A stretch of DNA of 64,000 nucleotides from Colwellia sp965261045 (GCA_965261045.1 CBDHCJ010000001.1:186001-250000); one strand, 5' to 3'; shown: positions 1 through 9,070, counted from the stretch's first letter. Numbers and translations: made by a program. The notes: generated by a model from the letters alone, not told the origin.

Positions 1-896
1 AAGCTAAAAAAGAGAGCCAATACTTTAATATTCCAATAGCCAATACCACCATTATACTGTTAGGTAATGGCACATCAATTACCCAAGCCGCCATGCGTAT
101 GTTAGCTCAAGCTGGCGTATTAGTAGGTTTCAGTGGCGGCGGCGGTACACCGCTTTATATGGCAAATGATGTTGAACAACCCATAGAGTGGTTAACGCCA
201 CAAAGTGAATATAGGCCCACCGAATATTTACAAGGCTGGTTAAGTTTTTGGTTTGATGACGAAAAACGCTTAGCCGCAGCTAAACAATTTCAACAAGCAC
301 GCATCAAATATCTCAATAAAATATGGCACAAAGATCGTGAATTAAAAGCAGAAGGCTTTACCATCAAGGATAAAACCATTCAAACCGCCTTAGCCAAGTT
401 TGACACCAGAACATGTGAAGCAACTAAGCCACAAGCGCTGTTATTAATTGAAGCACAACTTACCAAAACCCTTTACAAATTTGCGGCAAGCTGCACCAAT
501 ATCAATAACTTTAAACGACAACATCAAGCTGCTGATCCCCTTGAAAACTACCATGACAAAACCAACGGCTTCTTAAATCATGGTAATTACTTAGCCTATG
601 GCTTAGCCGCCACAACCCTATGGGTATTAGGCATACCCCACGGCTTTGCTGTCATGCACGGCAAAACCAGACGCGGTGCATTAGTGTTCGATGTAGCAGA
701 CCTAATAAAAGACGCCCTTGTACTGCCATGGGCATTTATCTGCGCCAAAGAAAACGCCACCGAACAGGAGTTTCGCCAGCAATGCTTGCAGGCGTTTACC
801 GACCACAAGGTACTGGATTTTATGTTTGAACAGGTGAAAACCATCGCCTTACAGCATCACGAAACCAAGGCTGTCAACGAGGGCGAAGCCAGATGA
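1..896 (+). CDS. cas1: CRISPR-associated endonuclease Cas1, type I-F (5' end outside window)
   Basis: Cas1 is the integrase that inserts new spacers, acting with the Cas2 part of Cas2/3. The frame is open from the first bases, so the N-terminus (perhaps 30 residues) lies upstream of the window. The usual I-F landmarks are visible: the Glu in LLLIEAQL, then the C-terminal block NHGNYLAYGLAATTLWVLG, and the His and two Asp of MHGKTRRGALVFDVADLIKD that bind the metal. The stop overlaps the next start as ATGATG(A). This is the only near-complete cas1 here. The gene directly before the full cas2/3 is only a 3' copy, so adaptation probably depends on this one. Its last 300 bases are nearly identical to that copy. 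Confidence 0.93.
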   Translation, partial: AKKESQYFNIPIANTTIILLGNGTSITQAAMRMLAQAGVLVGFSGGGGTPLYMANDVEQPIEWLTPQSEYRPTEYLQGWLSFWFDDEKRLAAAKQFQQARIKYLNKIWHKDRELKAEGFTIKDKTIQTALAKFDTRTCEATKPQALLLIEAQLTKTLYKFAASCTNINNFKRQHQAADPLENYHDKTNGFLNHGNYLAYGLAATTLWVLGIPHGFAVMHGKTRRGALVFDVADLIKDALVLPWAFICAKENATEQEFRQQCLQAFTDHKVLDFMFEQVKTIALQHHETKAVNEGEAR

Positions 897-1240
897 TGGT
901 CACCTTTGTTTCACAGTATTATCTTTGTTTTCAAGATGAATATTCAAAGTTATCTTGGAAATGGAAGAACGAACATGTTTATCTGGCAGAATTTGGTGAA
1001 GGTGATATTGAAATAAAAAACGATAAATTAGATGGTTTTGGTGATGGTAGTAATTTTTGGTTTAATCTTGATGCTAAAATAATTTATCAAAAACTTGCTA
1101 CTGATTTTAAGATAGATCTAAAAGAAGTTAGCTGTCGCTTTGGCGAGATTCGTTTAATTGAATATGAAAAAAGCCAACAAGAATATCAATACCATCCTAA
1201 GCTAGGGGTTTATAAAATTATTGGAAAGAACAATGAATGA
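893..1240 (+). pseudogene. Miniature cas2/3 remnant: Cas2 start joined to Cas3 C-terminus
   Basis: This 115-codon frame starts with MMVTFVSQ, the same first residues as the full Cas2/3 at 3196. It then jumps to sequence matching only the last ~100 residues of that protein: YYLCF versus YCLCI, CRFGEIRLIEYE versus CFGEVRLREYQ, and a HPKLGVYKI ending versus YSPLLGIFRE. The Cas2 domain, HD nuclease and helicase are all missing. It therefore looks like an internal in-frame deletion of a second, divergent cas2/3 gene. The start overlaps the cas1 stop, as in intact I-F operons. It cannot be a nuclease-helicase. A residual role for the C-terminal domain is possible but unsupported. Confidence 0.85.
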
Positions 1241-2132
1241 CATCAATAATTTAATCAACATAGACGACAATCTGATACGAGGCAGTATTATCACTGTCCG
1301 TAATATGCAGATTATGATTGACAGGGATTTATCTAAACTGTATGGCGTTACTAATAAGCGACTCAATGAACAAGTAAAGCGGAATATTGATAGATTTCCA
1401 GATAAATTTAGATTTCAATTAACCCAACCAGAAAAAAATGAACTGGTCGCAAATTGCGACCGGTTGCAATCCTTAAAGCATTCAACAACCCTGCCTTATG
1501 CCTTTACTGAGCAGGGTGTATCTATGCTATCAGCGGTATTGCGTAGTCCAACAGCCATTAAAGTAAGCATTCAAATTATTGAAGCCTTTGTTAGTATGCG
1601 GCAATTTATGGTTAACAATGCCGCTCTTTTCCAAAGACTGGACAACATTGAACACAAACAATTAATCACAGAAACCAAATTAGACAAAGTTTTCACAGCA
1701 TTAGAAGCTAATGAAATTACACCACAGCAAGGCATATTCTATGATGGGCAAATATTTGATGCTTATTTGTTTGCATCCAAATTGATAAAAAGTGCCAAGA
1801 AAAGCATAATCTTGGTTGATAATTATGTTGATGAGAGTGTGTTGGAATTACTGATTAAACGCAATAAAAAAGTATTAACAACCATTTACACTAAAAGTTT
1901 AAGCAAGACTTTCAAACAGGATGTTATCAAACACAATAGCCAATATGAGCAGATTATTATAAAAATATTTGTCAAAGCACACGATCGGTTTTTGATTATT
2001 GACAATAAAACAGTCTATCATTTTGGGGCATCCATTAAAGATTTAGGCAAAAAGTGGTTTGCATTTTCTAAAATGACACTTGATGCGAAAGATATTTTAA
2101 ATAAACTAGAATTAGGAGTTGTCAATGAATGA
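1233..2132 (+). CDS. ORF6N-domain protein with phospholipase D-like C-terminus
   Basis: The N-terminal ~110 residues fit the ORF6N family, a DNA-binding fold common on phages and islands: a short strand region, DRDLSKLYGV, RFPDKFRFQLT, then YAFTEQGVSMLSAVLRS. The C-terminal half (about 160-300) has FDAYLFASKLIKSAKKSIILVDNYVD and KAHDRFLIIDNKTVYHFGAS, like the PLD-type half domain often found in this family, with an HDR rather than a full HKD motif. I take the ATG at 1233, which overlaps the preceding remnant's stop. An upstream TTG at 1221 is possible. It sits as cargo between broken cas genes. It might be a regulator or a selfish cargo gene; its function is unknown. Confidence 0.75.
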   Translation: MNDINNLINIDDNLIRGSIITVRNMQIMIDRDLSKLYGVTNKRLNEQVKRNIDRFPDKFRFQLTQPEKNELVANCDRLQSLKHSTTLPYAFTEQGVSMLSAVLRSPTAIKVSIQIIEAFVSMRQFMVNNAALFQRLDNIEHKQLITETKLDKVFTALEANEITPQQGIFYDGQIFDAYLFASKLIKSAKKSIILVDNYVDESVLELLIKRNKKVLTTIYTKSLSKTFKQDVIKHNSQYEQIIIKIFVKAHDRFLIIDNKTVYHFGASIKDLGKKWFAFSKMTLDAKDILNKLELGVVNE

Positions 2133-2214
2133 TAAATTTAATAACTGGCAAGAAGTGATTGTTGATTTTTTTGAAAACAAAAAAGAAGCGGAAGTAGAAC
2201 CTGTATTAAAGTGA
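2125..2214 (+). pseudogene. csy1 (cas8f) 5' remnant, 29 codons
   Basis: A short frame starts with ATG at 2125 behind AGGAG and overlaps the previous stop (ATGAATGA). It reads MNDKFNNWQEVIVDFFENKK and so on, resembling the first residues of the full Csy1 at 6492 (MNEKVVQVIDDFLLRKK). It sits in the csy1 place of the operon order and stops exactly where csy3-like sequence begins. The similarity is short, so the call leans on position and coupling. It is read here as the start of a deleted csy1. Confidence 0.55.
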
Positions 2215-2642
2215 ATGCTTTTATTAAATTAGATGAATCTCAACAAGTTTTTCCCTCTCAAGAAATGAACATGGGAGAAAAAGGAAAGGTTTTATTTCAA
2301 TTAAATGGTTGCGCCGCTATTCATAATGTAAAAATCGGTAATGCCATTCGAACTATTGGTACTTGGTATGGTGATAATGCAATTGCTAAAAAGGATGAAA
2401 AGAAGACTGAATCTGTTTCTATAACAGATAAAACACCCATCGCCATTGAGCCTTACGGCTCCGTTACTCAACGAGGCATCGCCTATAGACCAAAGAACGA
2501 TGATTTGTATACACTGATGCTTGCTTGGATTAACGAAAAGGAAATTGAGGAGGATGATAAAAATTATGTTATTGCTAATTTAATTCGTGGTGGTGTGTTT
2601 AGTAAAAAAAGTCAAAGCTTGATAGCTAAAGGGTTAATATGA
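2211..2642 (+). pseudogene. csy3 (cas7f) 3' remnant
   Basis: About 143 codons match the C-terminal third of the full Csy3 (residues ~212-338): VNAFIKL versus VTAFAKL, FPSQEM versus WPSQEM, LFQLNGCAAIH, GNAIRTIGTWY versus GNALRTIDTWY, AIEPYGSVTQRG versus AVEPFGSVTTRG, and NLIRGGVF versus ILIRGGVF. The two copies differ strongly, so this is not a recent duplicate. It keeps no csy3 start and follows a csy1 stub with a GTGA overlap, implying a deletion from early csy1 through csy2 to mid csy3. The backbone subunit is too short to build a Cascade filament. Confidence 0.88.
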
Positions 2643-3199
2643 TTTATTATATTGAAATAAGTTTCTTGCCAGACGCAGGATTTAACAGTCAAGAAGAGGG
2701 TATAACCGCTATGCTCGACAAGACTTGCATAAAAATCGCACAGGCGCAAAAAATCAGCAAACTATTCCAAATTGAAGCCGACCTCACCAAACAGCTTTAC
2801 AAAATAGCCGCTGGCAGAACCAAACATGGCGATTTTGTGCGCGAAAGAGAATCAGTTGATATTGCCAATGCTTTTTTGAACCACGGCAACTATCTGGCTT
2901 ATGGCTTAGCCGCCACAACCCTATGGGTATTAGGCATCCCCCACGGCTTCGCTGTCATGCACGGCAAAACCAGACGCGGTGCATTGGTGTTCGATGTAGC
3001 AGACCTAATAAAAGACGCCCTTGTACTGCCATGGGCATTTATCTGCGCCAAAGAAGACGCCACCGAACAAGAGTTCCGCCAGCAATGCTTGCAGGCGTTT
3101 ACCGACCACAAGGCACTGGATTTTATGTTTGAACAGGTAAAAACCATCGCCTTACAACATCACGAAACCAAGGCTGTTAACAAGGATGAAGCCAGATGA
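2639..3199 (+). pseudogene. csy4 start fused in frame to cas1 3' end
   Basis: The first ~13 residues (MIYYIEISFLPD) match the start of Csy4/Cas6f (compare MKFYLDITLLPN at 10110). After ~5 residues of unclear origin the frame becomes the C-terminal half of Cas1: EADLTKQLYKIAAG, NHGNYLAYGLAATTLW, then the His and two Asp block. The joint therefore removed all but the start of one csy4, presumably the CRISPR array behind it, and the 5' half of the next cas1. The ATG overlaps the previous stop (ATGA) and its own stop overlaps the cas2/3 start. It keeps Cas1 active-site residues but lacks the Cas1 N-terminal domain, so activity is doubtful. Confidence 0.85.
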
Positions 3200-6100
3200 T
3201 GGTCACCTTTGTGTCACAGTGCGAAAAAAACGCTCTCAAAAAAACACGCCGAGTACTTGATGCATTTGCAAACAGGATCGGCGACAACACTTGGCAAACC
3301 GTGATCACCAATGACGGTTTACAAACCGTAAAAAAACTACTGAGAAAGACCGCCAGTAAAAAGACTGCGGTGAGTTGTTTTTGGCTTAGAAGCCGCTCAA
3401 GAAGTGAGCTGGTTTGGGTGGTAGGGAATAGGAATAAGTTTGATGAGCAGGGCGTTGTGCCGGTGAATACAACCAAAAAAAATCATCGCCATCTCGAGTG
3501 GGAAAGAGGCTGGCTTACGACTGAAGTGATTGCCATTGCCTCTGGTATTGCAGGTTTATTTCATGATGTGGGTAAGGCTAATGACTTATTTCAGAACAAG
3601 CTCAACCCGAAAATAAAGGCTAAAAATTTTGAGCTTTATCGACATGAGTGGGTTTCTCTGCGGTTATTTCAGGCTTTTGTCGATAGAAATTCTGATGAAG
3701 AGTGGATAATTAAGCTGGCGAATGTGGATGCAAAAGTGGAAGAGGAAATACTGCATAGATTAGTGGTAGACAAAACACAATCAACTTCTTTTAACAACCC
3801 CTTTGATACTCTTCCGGAGTTTGCAAGGCTTGTCGCTTGGCTAATCGTTTCACACCATCGTTTGCCAGCATATCCCAGAGAAAGGGAGGTTGAACCTAGC
3901 CTGAGCAATATAGACAATTGGATGAGCGAGGGTTTCGATAACTTATGGAACTCGGAAAATCACCTTAAGCCAGACTGGACTAAAGAACAAATTAAATCAA
4001 ATTGGTCATTTTCAAGTGGTACTCCTTTCAGAAGCGAAACGTGGCAACAAAAGGCTGTCCAGATATCAAAGCGGGCTGTACGCTGTGTAGGCTTGGTCAG
4101 AATTAACTGGTTTGACAAACCATTCGTGATGCATATATCGCGTTTAACTCTGATGCTGTCAGATCATTGCTACTCAGCAGGGGGAACCACAGTGCAGTGG
4201 CAGGATTCAAACTATCAAGCTTACGCCAATACCGATAAAAATCGACATTTAAAACAAAAGCTGGATGAACATAACGTGGCTGTTGGGCATTACGCTTATC
4301 TATTTTCCAGATCATTACCACGCTTTCGTGATGAATTGCCTTGCATTAGCGATAACCGGGTTTTGAGAAAAGGCTTGGGTAGAGAAAAAGAATTCCAATG
4401 GCAGGGTAAAGCCTATCAAACGGCTGTAAGTATTCAGAATACCGCCCAAACACAAGGGTTCTTTGGTATCAATATGGCGTCAACCGGCAAGGGTAAAACC
4501 ATTGCCAATGCCCGAATTATGTATGGACTGTCGGATGACAAGGAGGGTTGTCGTATCAGCATTGCCTTGGGTTTACGTACATTGACATTACAGACTGGCA
4601 AGGCTCTCAAAAAAAGGTTGGATCTTGATGAAGGTGACATTGCCACACTCATTGGTTCTCAGGCTGTGCTGAAATTAAGCCAAATCAATCAAGAGGATAA
4701 AAAAAGTGAGAATAGATTTTCCTCTTGGGGTAGCGAAAGTCTTGACCTTGGCGCGGATGGTGACGGTTATGAAGTTATCTACGATATTGATACCTACGAA
4801 GGACTTTTGGATAAGTGGTTCAAAAATAATCCAAAAAACCAAAAACTGTTGCACGCTCCGATTTTGGTTAGTACTATCGATCACTTAACCCCTGCTACGG
4901 AAGGTGTACGAGGTGGCAGGCAAATTGTTCCAATGCTGCGGCTACTAACATCGGATCTTATTTTAGATGAGCCGGATGAATTTGATTTAAACGACTTACC
5001 AGCACTTGCCCGTCTGGTCAATTGGGCAGGTATGTTGGGGGCAAAAGTTTTGTTATCGACAGCGACCATGCCGCCCGCACTGGCTTATGGTTTGTTTGAA
5101 GCCTATCAGAAAGGGCGGAAATCCTATCAAGCAGCTACCAGCAGTGATCAATCAATGAAGCCTATTGTGTGTGCATGGTTCGATGAACTTAATTCACAAT
5201 CATCAGAGCATGATGGCATTCAATCCTTTATTAAGACGCATGATGAATTTGTATCAAAGCGAATTAAGGGGTTAGAGAAAACCAACCTGGCATTGCGAAA
5301 AGCTCAATTATTGGATATTCCCGTGTTAGGTGATGATTCTTGCTGGTCATCATTGCTGGGCGAAATCATTCAAAAAAATATGACAAATCTACATGCAACG
5401 CACCATGAGAAACATGAATCAGGCAAAAAAGTTTCTATCGGGTTGGTTCGCATGGCTAATATCAACCCATTAGTTGCGGTTGCAAAAGAACTATACAAAC
5501 GAGAAGTACCCAAAAACTATAAAATTCATTATTGTGTATATCATAGCCAATACCCATTAGCTCAGAGATCGCTCATTGAAGACAAGCTGGATCAGGTGCT
5601 TGACCGGAAGAATCCGCAGGCAATATGGCATACCCCTGATATTAAACAGGCGTTGGTAAATTGCTCTGAACAAAACCACCTGTTTGTTGTACTGGCTACG
5701 TCAGTTGCTGAAGTTGGCCGAGACCATGATTATGATTGGGCCATTGCCGAACCAAGTTCTATGCGTTCCATTATCCAATTGGCGGGACGTATACAACGGC
5801 ACCGAAAACAAGAACCGAAAGAAGCGAACCTCTATATTCTGAATAAAAATATTAAAGCGCTTAGGGGCGAAGAAATTGCCTTTGCAAAACCAGGATTTGA
5901 AGCAAATAATAGAAAACTAAATAGCCATGATCTGCACGATATTTTAGAGGTGTGCCAATATGACGAACCTGATTCCAAACCCAGCATACAGATACCAGAG
6001 AAGTTTGAAAAACAGGCTCCTTTTTCAAATCTGGCCATGATGGAGCATATGGCCTACCGAGAAAAACTGCTGGGTGACAACAAACAAGAAAACAATGCTA

Positions 6101-6486
6101 GACTATGGTGGAAAAATAAGGTGAGCTGGTGTGCTGAGTTACAGCGCAGGCAGCCTTTTAGAGCATCGTCTCCAGACCAAGCCTATTGCCTTTGTATAGA
6201 CGAAGATTCTGATGAGCTGGCTTGGGAAATAAAAAACGAAAATGTAAGCCCTGTTGAGTATGAACCAGTTTCAGACATTACCCCCAAGGAGATAGAAATA
6301 GATAACGGGAATCAGCCGTGGTTTGACACCGATATTAAAGGCTGCTATAAAAACTTATCAGAGAAGTTAGGCATATCACTGAAAAACACAAGTCATTGTT
6401 TCGGTGAGGTTCGTTTGCGGGAATATCAGAATCAAGACATTCGATGGCATTATTCGCCGTTACTTGGAATTTTTAGAGAGGCTTAG
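3196..6486 (+). CDS. cas3: Cas2/3 fusion nuclease-helicase, type I-F
   Basis: This 1096-residue protein has the normal I-F length and plan. Residues ~1-95 are a Cas2 domain (MMVTFVSQ start). An HD nuclease follows, with GLFHDVGKAND placing the HD pair at 123-124 and a later SHHR. A superfamily 2 helicase comes next, with STGKGKT at 429-435, DEPD at 591-594, STATMPP at 621-627 and QLAGRIQRHRK from 861. A C-terminal domain ends the protein. It unwinds and degrades DNA marked by Cascade and docks Cas1 for spacer acquisition. No frameshift is seen. It starts the intact operon and its ATG overlaps the csy4-cas1 fusion stop. Confidence 0.97.
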   Translation: MMVTFVSQCEKNALKKTRRVLDAFANRIGDNTWQTVITNDGLQTVKKLLRKTASKKTAVSCFWLRSRSRSELVWVVGNRNKFDEQGVVPVNTTKKNHRHLEWERGWLTTEVIAIASGIAGLFHDVGKANDLFQNKLNPKIKAKNFELYRHEWVSLRLFQAFVDRNSDEEWIIKLANVDAKVEEEILHRLVVDKTQSTSFNNPFDTLPEFARLVAWLIVSHHRLPAYPREREVEPSLSNIDNWMSEGFDNLWNSENHLKPDWTKEQIKSNWSFSSGTPFRSETWQQKAVQISKRAVRCVGLVRINWFDKPFVMHISRLTLMLSDHCYSAGGTTVQWQDSNYQAYANTDKNRHLKQKLDEHNVAVGHYAYLFSRSLPRFRDELPCISDNRVLRKGLGREKEFQWQGKAYQTAVSIQNTAQTQGFFGINMASTGKGKTIANARIMYGLSDDKEGCRISIALGLRTLTLQTGKALKKRLDLDEGDIATLIGSQAVLKLSQINQEDKKSENRFSSWGSESLDLGADGDGYEVIYDIDTYEGLLDKWFKNNPKNQKLLHAPILVSTIDHLTPATEGVRGGRQIVPMLRLLTSDLILDEPDEFDLNDLPALARLVNWAGMLGAKVLLSTATMPPALAYGLFEAYQKGRKSYQAATSSDQSMKPIVCAWFDELNSQSSEHDGIQSFIKTHDEFVSKRIKGLEKTNLALRKAQLLDIPVLGDDSCWSSLLGEIIQKNMTNLHATHHEKHESGKKVSIGLVRMANINPLVAVAKELYKREVPKNYKIHYCVYHSQYPLAQRSLIEDKLDQVLDRKNPQAIWHTPDIKQALVNCSEQNHLFVVLATSVAEVGRDHDYDWAIAEPSSMRSIIQLAGRIQRHRKQEPKEANLYILNKNIKALRGEEIAFAKPGFEANNRKLNSHDLHDILEVCQYDEPDSKPSIQIPEKFEKQAPFSNLAMMEHMAYREKLLGDNKQENNARLWWKNKVSWCAELQRRQPFRASSPDQAYCLCIDEDSDELAWEIKNENVSPVEYEPVSDITPKEIEIDNGNQPWFDTDIKGCYKNLSEKLGISLKNTSHCFGEVRLREYQNQDIRWHYSPLLGIFREA

Positions 6487-6491
6487 ATAAT

Positions 6492-8039
6492 ATGGTCGCA
6501 ATGATGAATGAGAAGGTTGTTCAGGTTATCGATGACTTTTTACTAAGGAAAAAGACTGCTAAGTCAGAAAAGCTATTAAAAGATGTTATCAAAGATATCG
6601 CTGACATTGTAAAGGCATCATCTGAGACAAAAAAAATAAAAGAAAAGGTGGTGAAGATTGTAGAGGCTGAAAAAAGTAATGAGCTGAATTCATTGGATCA
6701 TATGAGTATGAAATTTAAGTCGCTATGCGAACTTAAATATAAAAATTTCAATATGACAGTTGGGAAGAAGAAAAACCAAAAACAATTAAAGATTCTTGAT
6801 CTTAAAAAGCATATTGAAAATAAGAATAGTTTACTTTGTGAGAAATATATCCCCGTCAACTGGATAAACTATGTGGCCGAGAATTTGGGCGAAGTGAGTA
6901 TTGATATAACACATATTGCCAAGCTAACACATTCAAGTGCACAAGGATCGAATGTTAACGTAAAAGCCTATAAATCAAAAAGTACTAAACTGTTACTTTC
7001 AACAGGAGGTGCTGGTCAGAAATTACCTGATGATTTCTCTTACTCAGATGCCAAATATGCTCCTGTTGCAGAGTTCTTACAACTAGATTGTGAGGGTGAA
7101 CTACTTGGCAAGGTCGTATCTGATGATCCTTTCGTGCTACGCTCCTTTGCTGAAGATAATGATCAGGTTTTGCAATGGAAAAGGCAGTTTGAGTGTGTGT
7201 TTGAAGAACATGGGAAGTCTAGTCATGAGTTATTAAAACAGATATATTTCCCCGTACTGGCTGATTATCATTTATTAGCCCCTTTGGCTTCTTCCAGCCT
7301 GGCTAAATTTATCTATGATCGTGTTTGGCAGACTCGACAGAAGAATATGCCCGCAAGAGATGCAAGAAATAAAGGGCTATATTGTAAAAAAGATGATGTT
7401 TTATTTCATGGAACTGCGATTTTAAAAGTAACACAGAATAATCATCAGAATGTTTCTAATTTGAATGGAAAAAGATTAGGTCAATTAATTTTATTCCCCT
7501 GCCAATCGCCACAATGGAAAACACAGATAAAACCACCTAGTAGAAAAAGAAAAACGATATTTAGTTTTAATCAAGAACTTTCGCATGCTGCCAAAGAACC
7601 AGTTAAACGACTCCAAAACCTGTTACTGGCTATCAAGTCAGAAAGCTTGAGCTTGAATCTTGCGCGCAAAAAACTGATTGCTTCCCTGGTAACAGAAATT
7701 GCTGATTCAGTGTTTGACTATGCAGCACAAGTACAGAATTTAAAGAACTTGGCTGGTTGGTCGCAAGAGTCCGATCTAGCTGCACATCAGCAATACTGGC
7801 TTGACCCATTCAGACAAGATGAAGTATTCCAGACAGCTCGAACCGATCTTGATTGGCAGGCAGATATCGAAACGGATTTCGCCAGATGGGTTAATCAACA
7901 ACTTAAACATAAACACTTGACCTTGGGTGTTGATCAGGAGAAACATTGGAAAAAACTGTTTAAGCCATTGCTGCGGGAATTTAGCGCACTTACTGATGCA
8001 ACGTTAGCCGAGCATCATTCAACGGGAATACGGGTATGA
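6492..8039 (+). CDS. csy1: Csy1 / Cas8f, large subunit of type I-F Cascade
   Basis: This 515-residue protein sits second in the operon, five bases after cas2/3. It fits Csy1, which with Csy2 holds the 5' handle of the crRNA and reads the PAM. Conserved-looking blocks are VAEFLQLDCEGELLGKV, LLAPLASSSLAKFIYDRVWQTR, GQLILFPCQSPQWKTQIKPP and the C-terminal helical bundle. The length is slightly above the usual ~430-500 and the Lys-rich N-terminus is longer. Translation may start at the first ATG (6492) or at the ATG at 6504 (MNEKVV). The stop overlaps the csy2 start. Confidence 0.93.
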   Translation: MVAMMNEKVVQVIDDFLLRKKTAKSEKLLKDVIKDIADIVKASSETKKIKEKVVKIVEAEKSNELNSLDHMSMKFKSLCELKYKNFNMTVGKKKNQKQLKILDLKKHIENKNSLLCEKYIPVNWINYVAENLGEVSIDITHIAKLTHSSAQGSNVNVKAYKSKSTKLLLSTGGAGQKLPDDFSYSDAKYAPVAEFLQLDCEGELLGKVVSDDPFVLRSFAEDNDQVLQWKRQFECVFEEHGKSSHELLKQIYFPVLADYHLLAPLASSSLAKFIYDRVWQTRQKNMPARDARNKGLYCKKDDVLFHGTAILKVTQNNHQNVSNLNGKRLGQLILFPCQSPQWKTQIKPPSRKRKTIFSFNQELSHAAKEPVKRLQNLLLAIKSESLSLNLARKKLIASLVTEIADSVFDYAAQVQNLKNLAGWSQESDLAAHQQYWLDPFRQDEVFQTARTDLDWQADIETDFARWVNQQLKHKHLTLGVDQEKHWKKLFKPLLREFSALTDATLAEHHSTGIRV

Positions 8040-9070
8040 GCAGTGCGTATATAATTTTTGAACGCATTGAGGTGCAAGGTGCTAACTGTATTGCCGGATT
8101 TACTTATGGCTTTCCAGCGATTACACACTTTTTGGGTTTTGCTCATGCGTTATCTAGAAAACTAGAGCAAAGCGATTCGTTGCAATTGCAAGGCTGTGCG
8201 GTAATTTGTCATCAGCATCAAATTCAAGCCTATCAGCCTAAAGGATATGGTGATTATGTGTTTGCTCAAAGTAAAAACCCACCCATGTTTAAAAAAGGTG
8301 CGAAGAAAACTTCGACAATTATCGAGGAAGGCAAGATGAGTATGTCTGTCTCCTTGGTTATGGAGTGCCCAAATTTCACGATGAGCAGAGAGGTTGAAAT
8401 TGAAGCGGTTAAGAAAAATTTAATTACCTTGGCGCACCAGCATCGTTTGGCTGGCGGGAGTATCCATAATATCCAGGCTGTGCATGTGTTCAGTGAAAAA
8501 AGCGATCCGGAACAACAAATTAAGCAAATGCGACAAATTAAACGGGCGTTATTACCGGGTTTTGTATTGATGGATCGCTCGGGTTTACTGGCAGAGCATT
8601 ATCAAAACCTGCGGCAAAGCCAAACAGATGCCGAGTTAATTGATGCCTGGCTGGATTTTTCCGCAATGAAGTATGAGGCCAAGCCAACATTAGAGGATGC
8701 CCAAGCGGAAGCTGATTCAAAAACAAAAGCGGAATGGATGCGGTTAGAAAAGCCAGCAAAAGGCTGGCTGGTGCCAATCACTAATGGCTATAAAGCAATT
8801 GCGCCGATGTGTCATCCGGGGGAAGTGACCAACACACGAGACCCAACCCGTACATTCTGTTTTGTTGAAGCTACTCACAGCATTGGTGAATGGCGCAGCC
8901 TGCATCGAATTCAACAGGTAACGGATATGTTATGGCAATATCATTACGAAGACGACTGGTATTTATGCCGGCAGAAGCCGTTGAGCGGAGAGAGTTCAGA
9001 AACAGTTCTAACAGATGCTGATAAGATTAAGTTAGAAGATGATTTAGATGATTTTTTAAATTCACTTTAG
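8036..9070 (+). CDS. csy2: Csy2 / Cas5f, type I-F Cascade subunit
   Basis: Csy2 pairs with Csy1 at the 5' end of the crRNA. The 344-residue protein shows the family pattern: an early RIEVQGANCIAGFTYGFPAITHFLGFAHAL stretch (GFPAITHFLG is characteristic), a middle LAGGSIHNIQAVHV, and LPGFVLMDRSGLL. It starts with ATG four bases inside the csy1 stop (ATGA) and is followed closely by csy3, so the four csy genes are translationally linked. No damage is seen. Confidence 0.94.
   Translation: MSSAYIIFERIEVQGANCIAGFTYGFPAITHFLGFAHALSRKLEQSDSLQLQGCAVICHQHQIQAYQPKGYGDYVFAQSKNPPMFKKGAKKTSTIIEEGKMSMSVSLVMECPNFTMSREVEIEAVKKNLITLAHQHRLAGGSIHNIQAVHVFSEKSDPEQQIKQMRQIKRALLPGFVLMDRSGLLAEHYQNLRQSQTDAELIDAWLDFSAMKYEAKPTLEDAQAEADSKTKAEWMRLEKPAKGWLVPITNGYKAIAPMCHPGEVTNTRDPTRTFCFVEATHSIGEWRSLHRIQQVTDMLWQYHYEDDWYLCRQKPLSGESSETVLTDADKIKLEDDLDDFLNSL

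Noticed and set aside
893..3199. Possibility that the small cas frames form a minimal I-F variant (such as I-Fv)
   Set aside because: Known minimal I-F variants keep full Cas7f and Cas6f proteins; here Csy3 is a third of its length and Csy4 is only a start.
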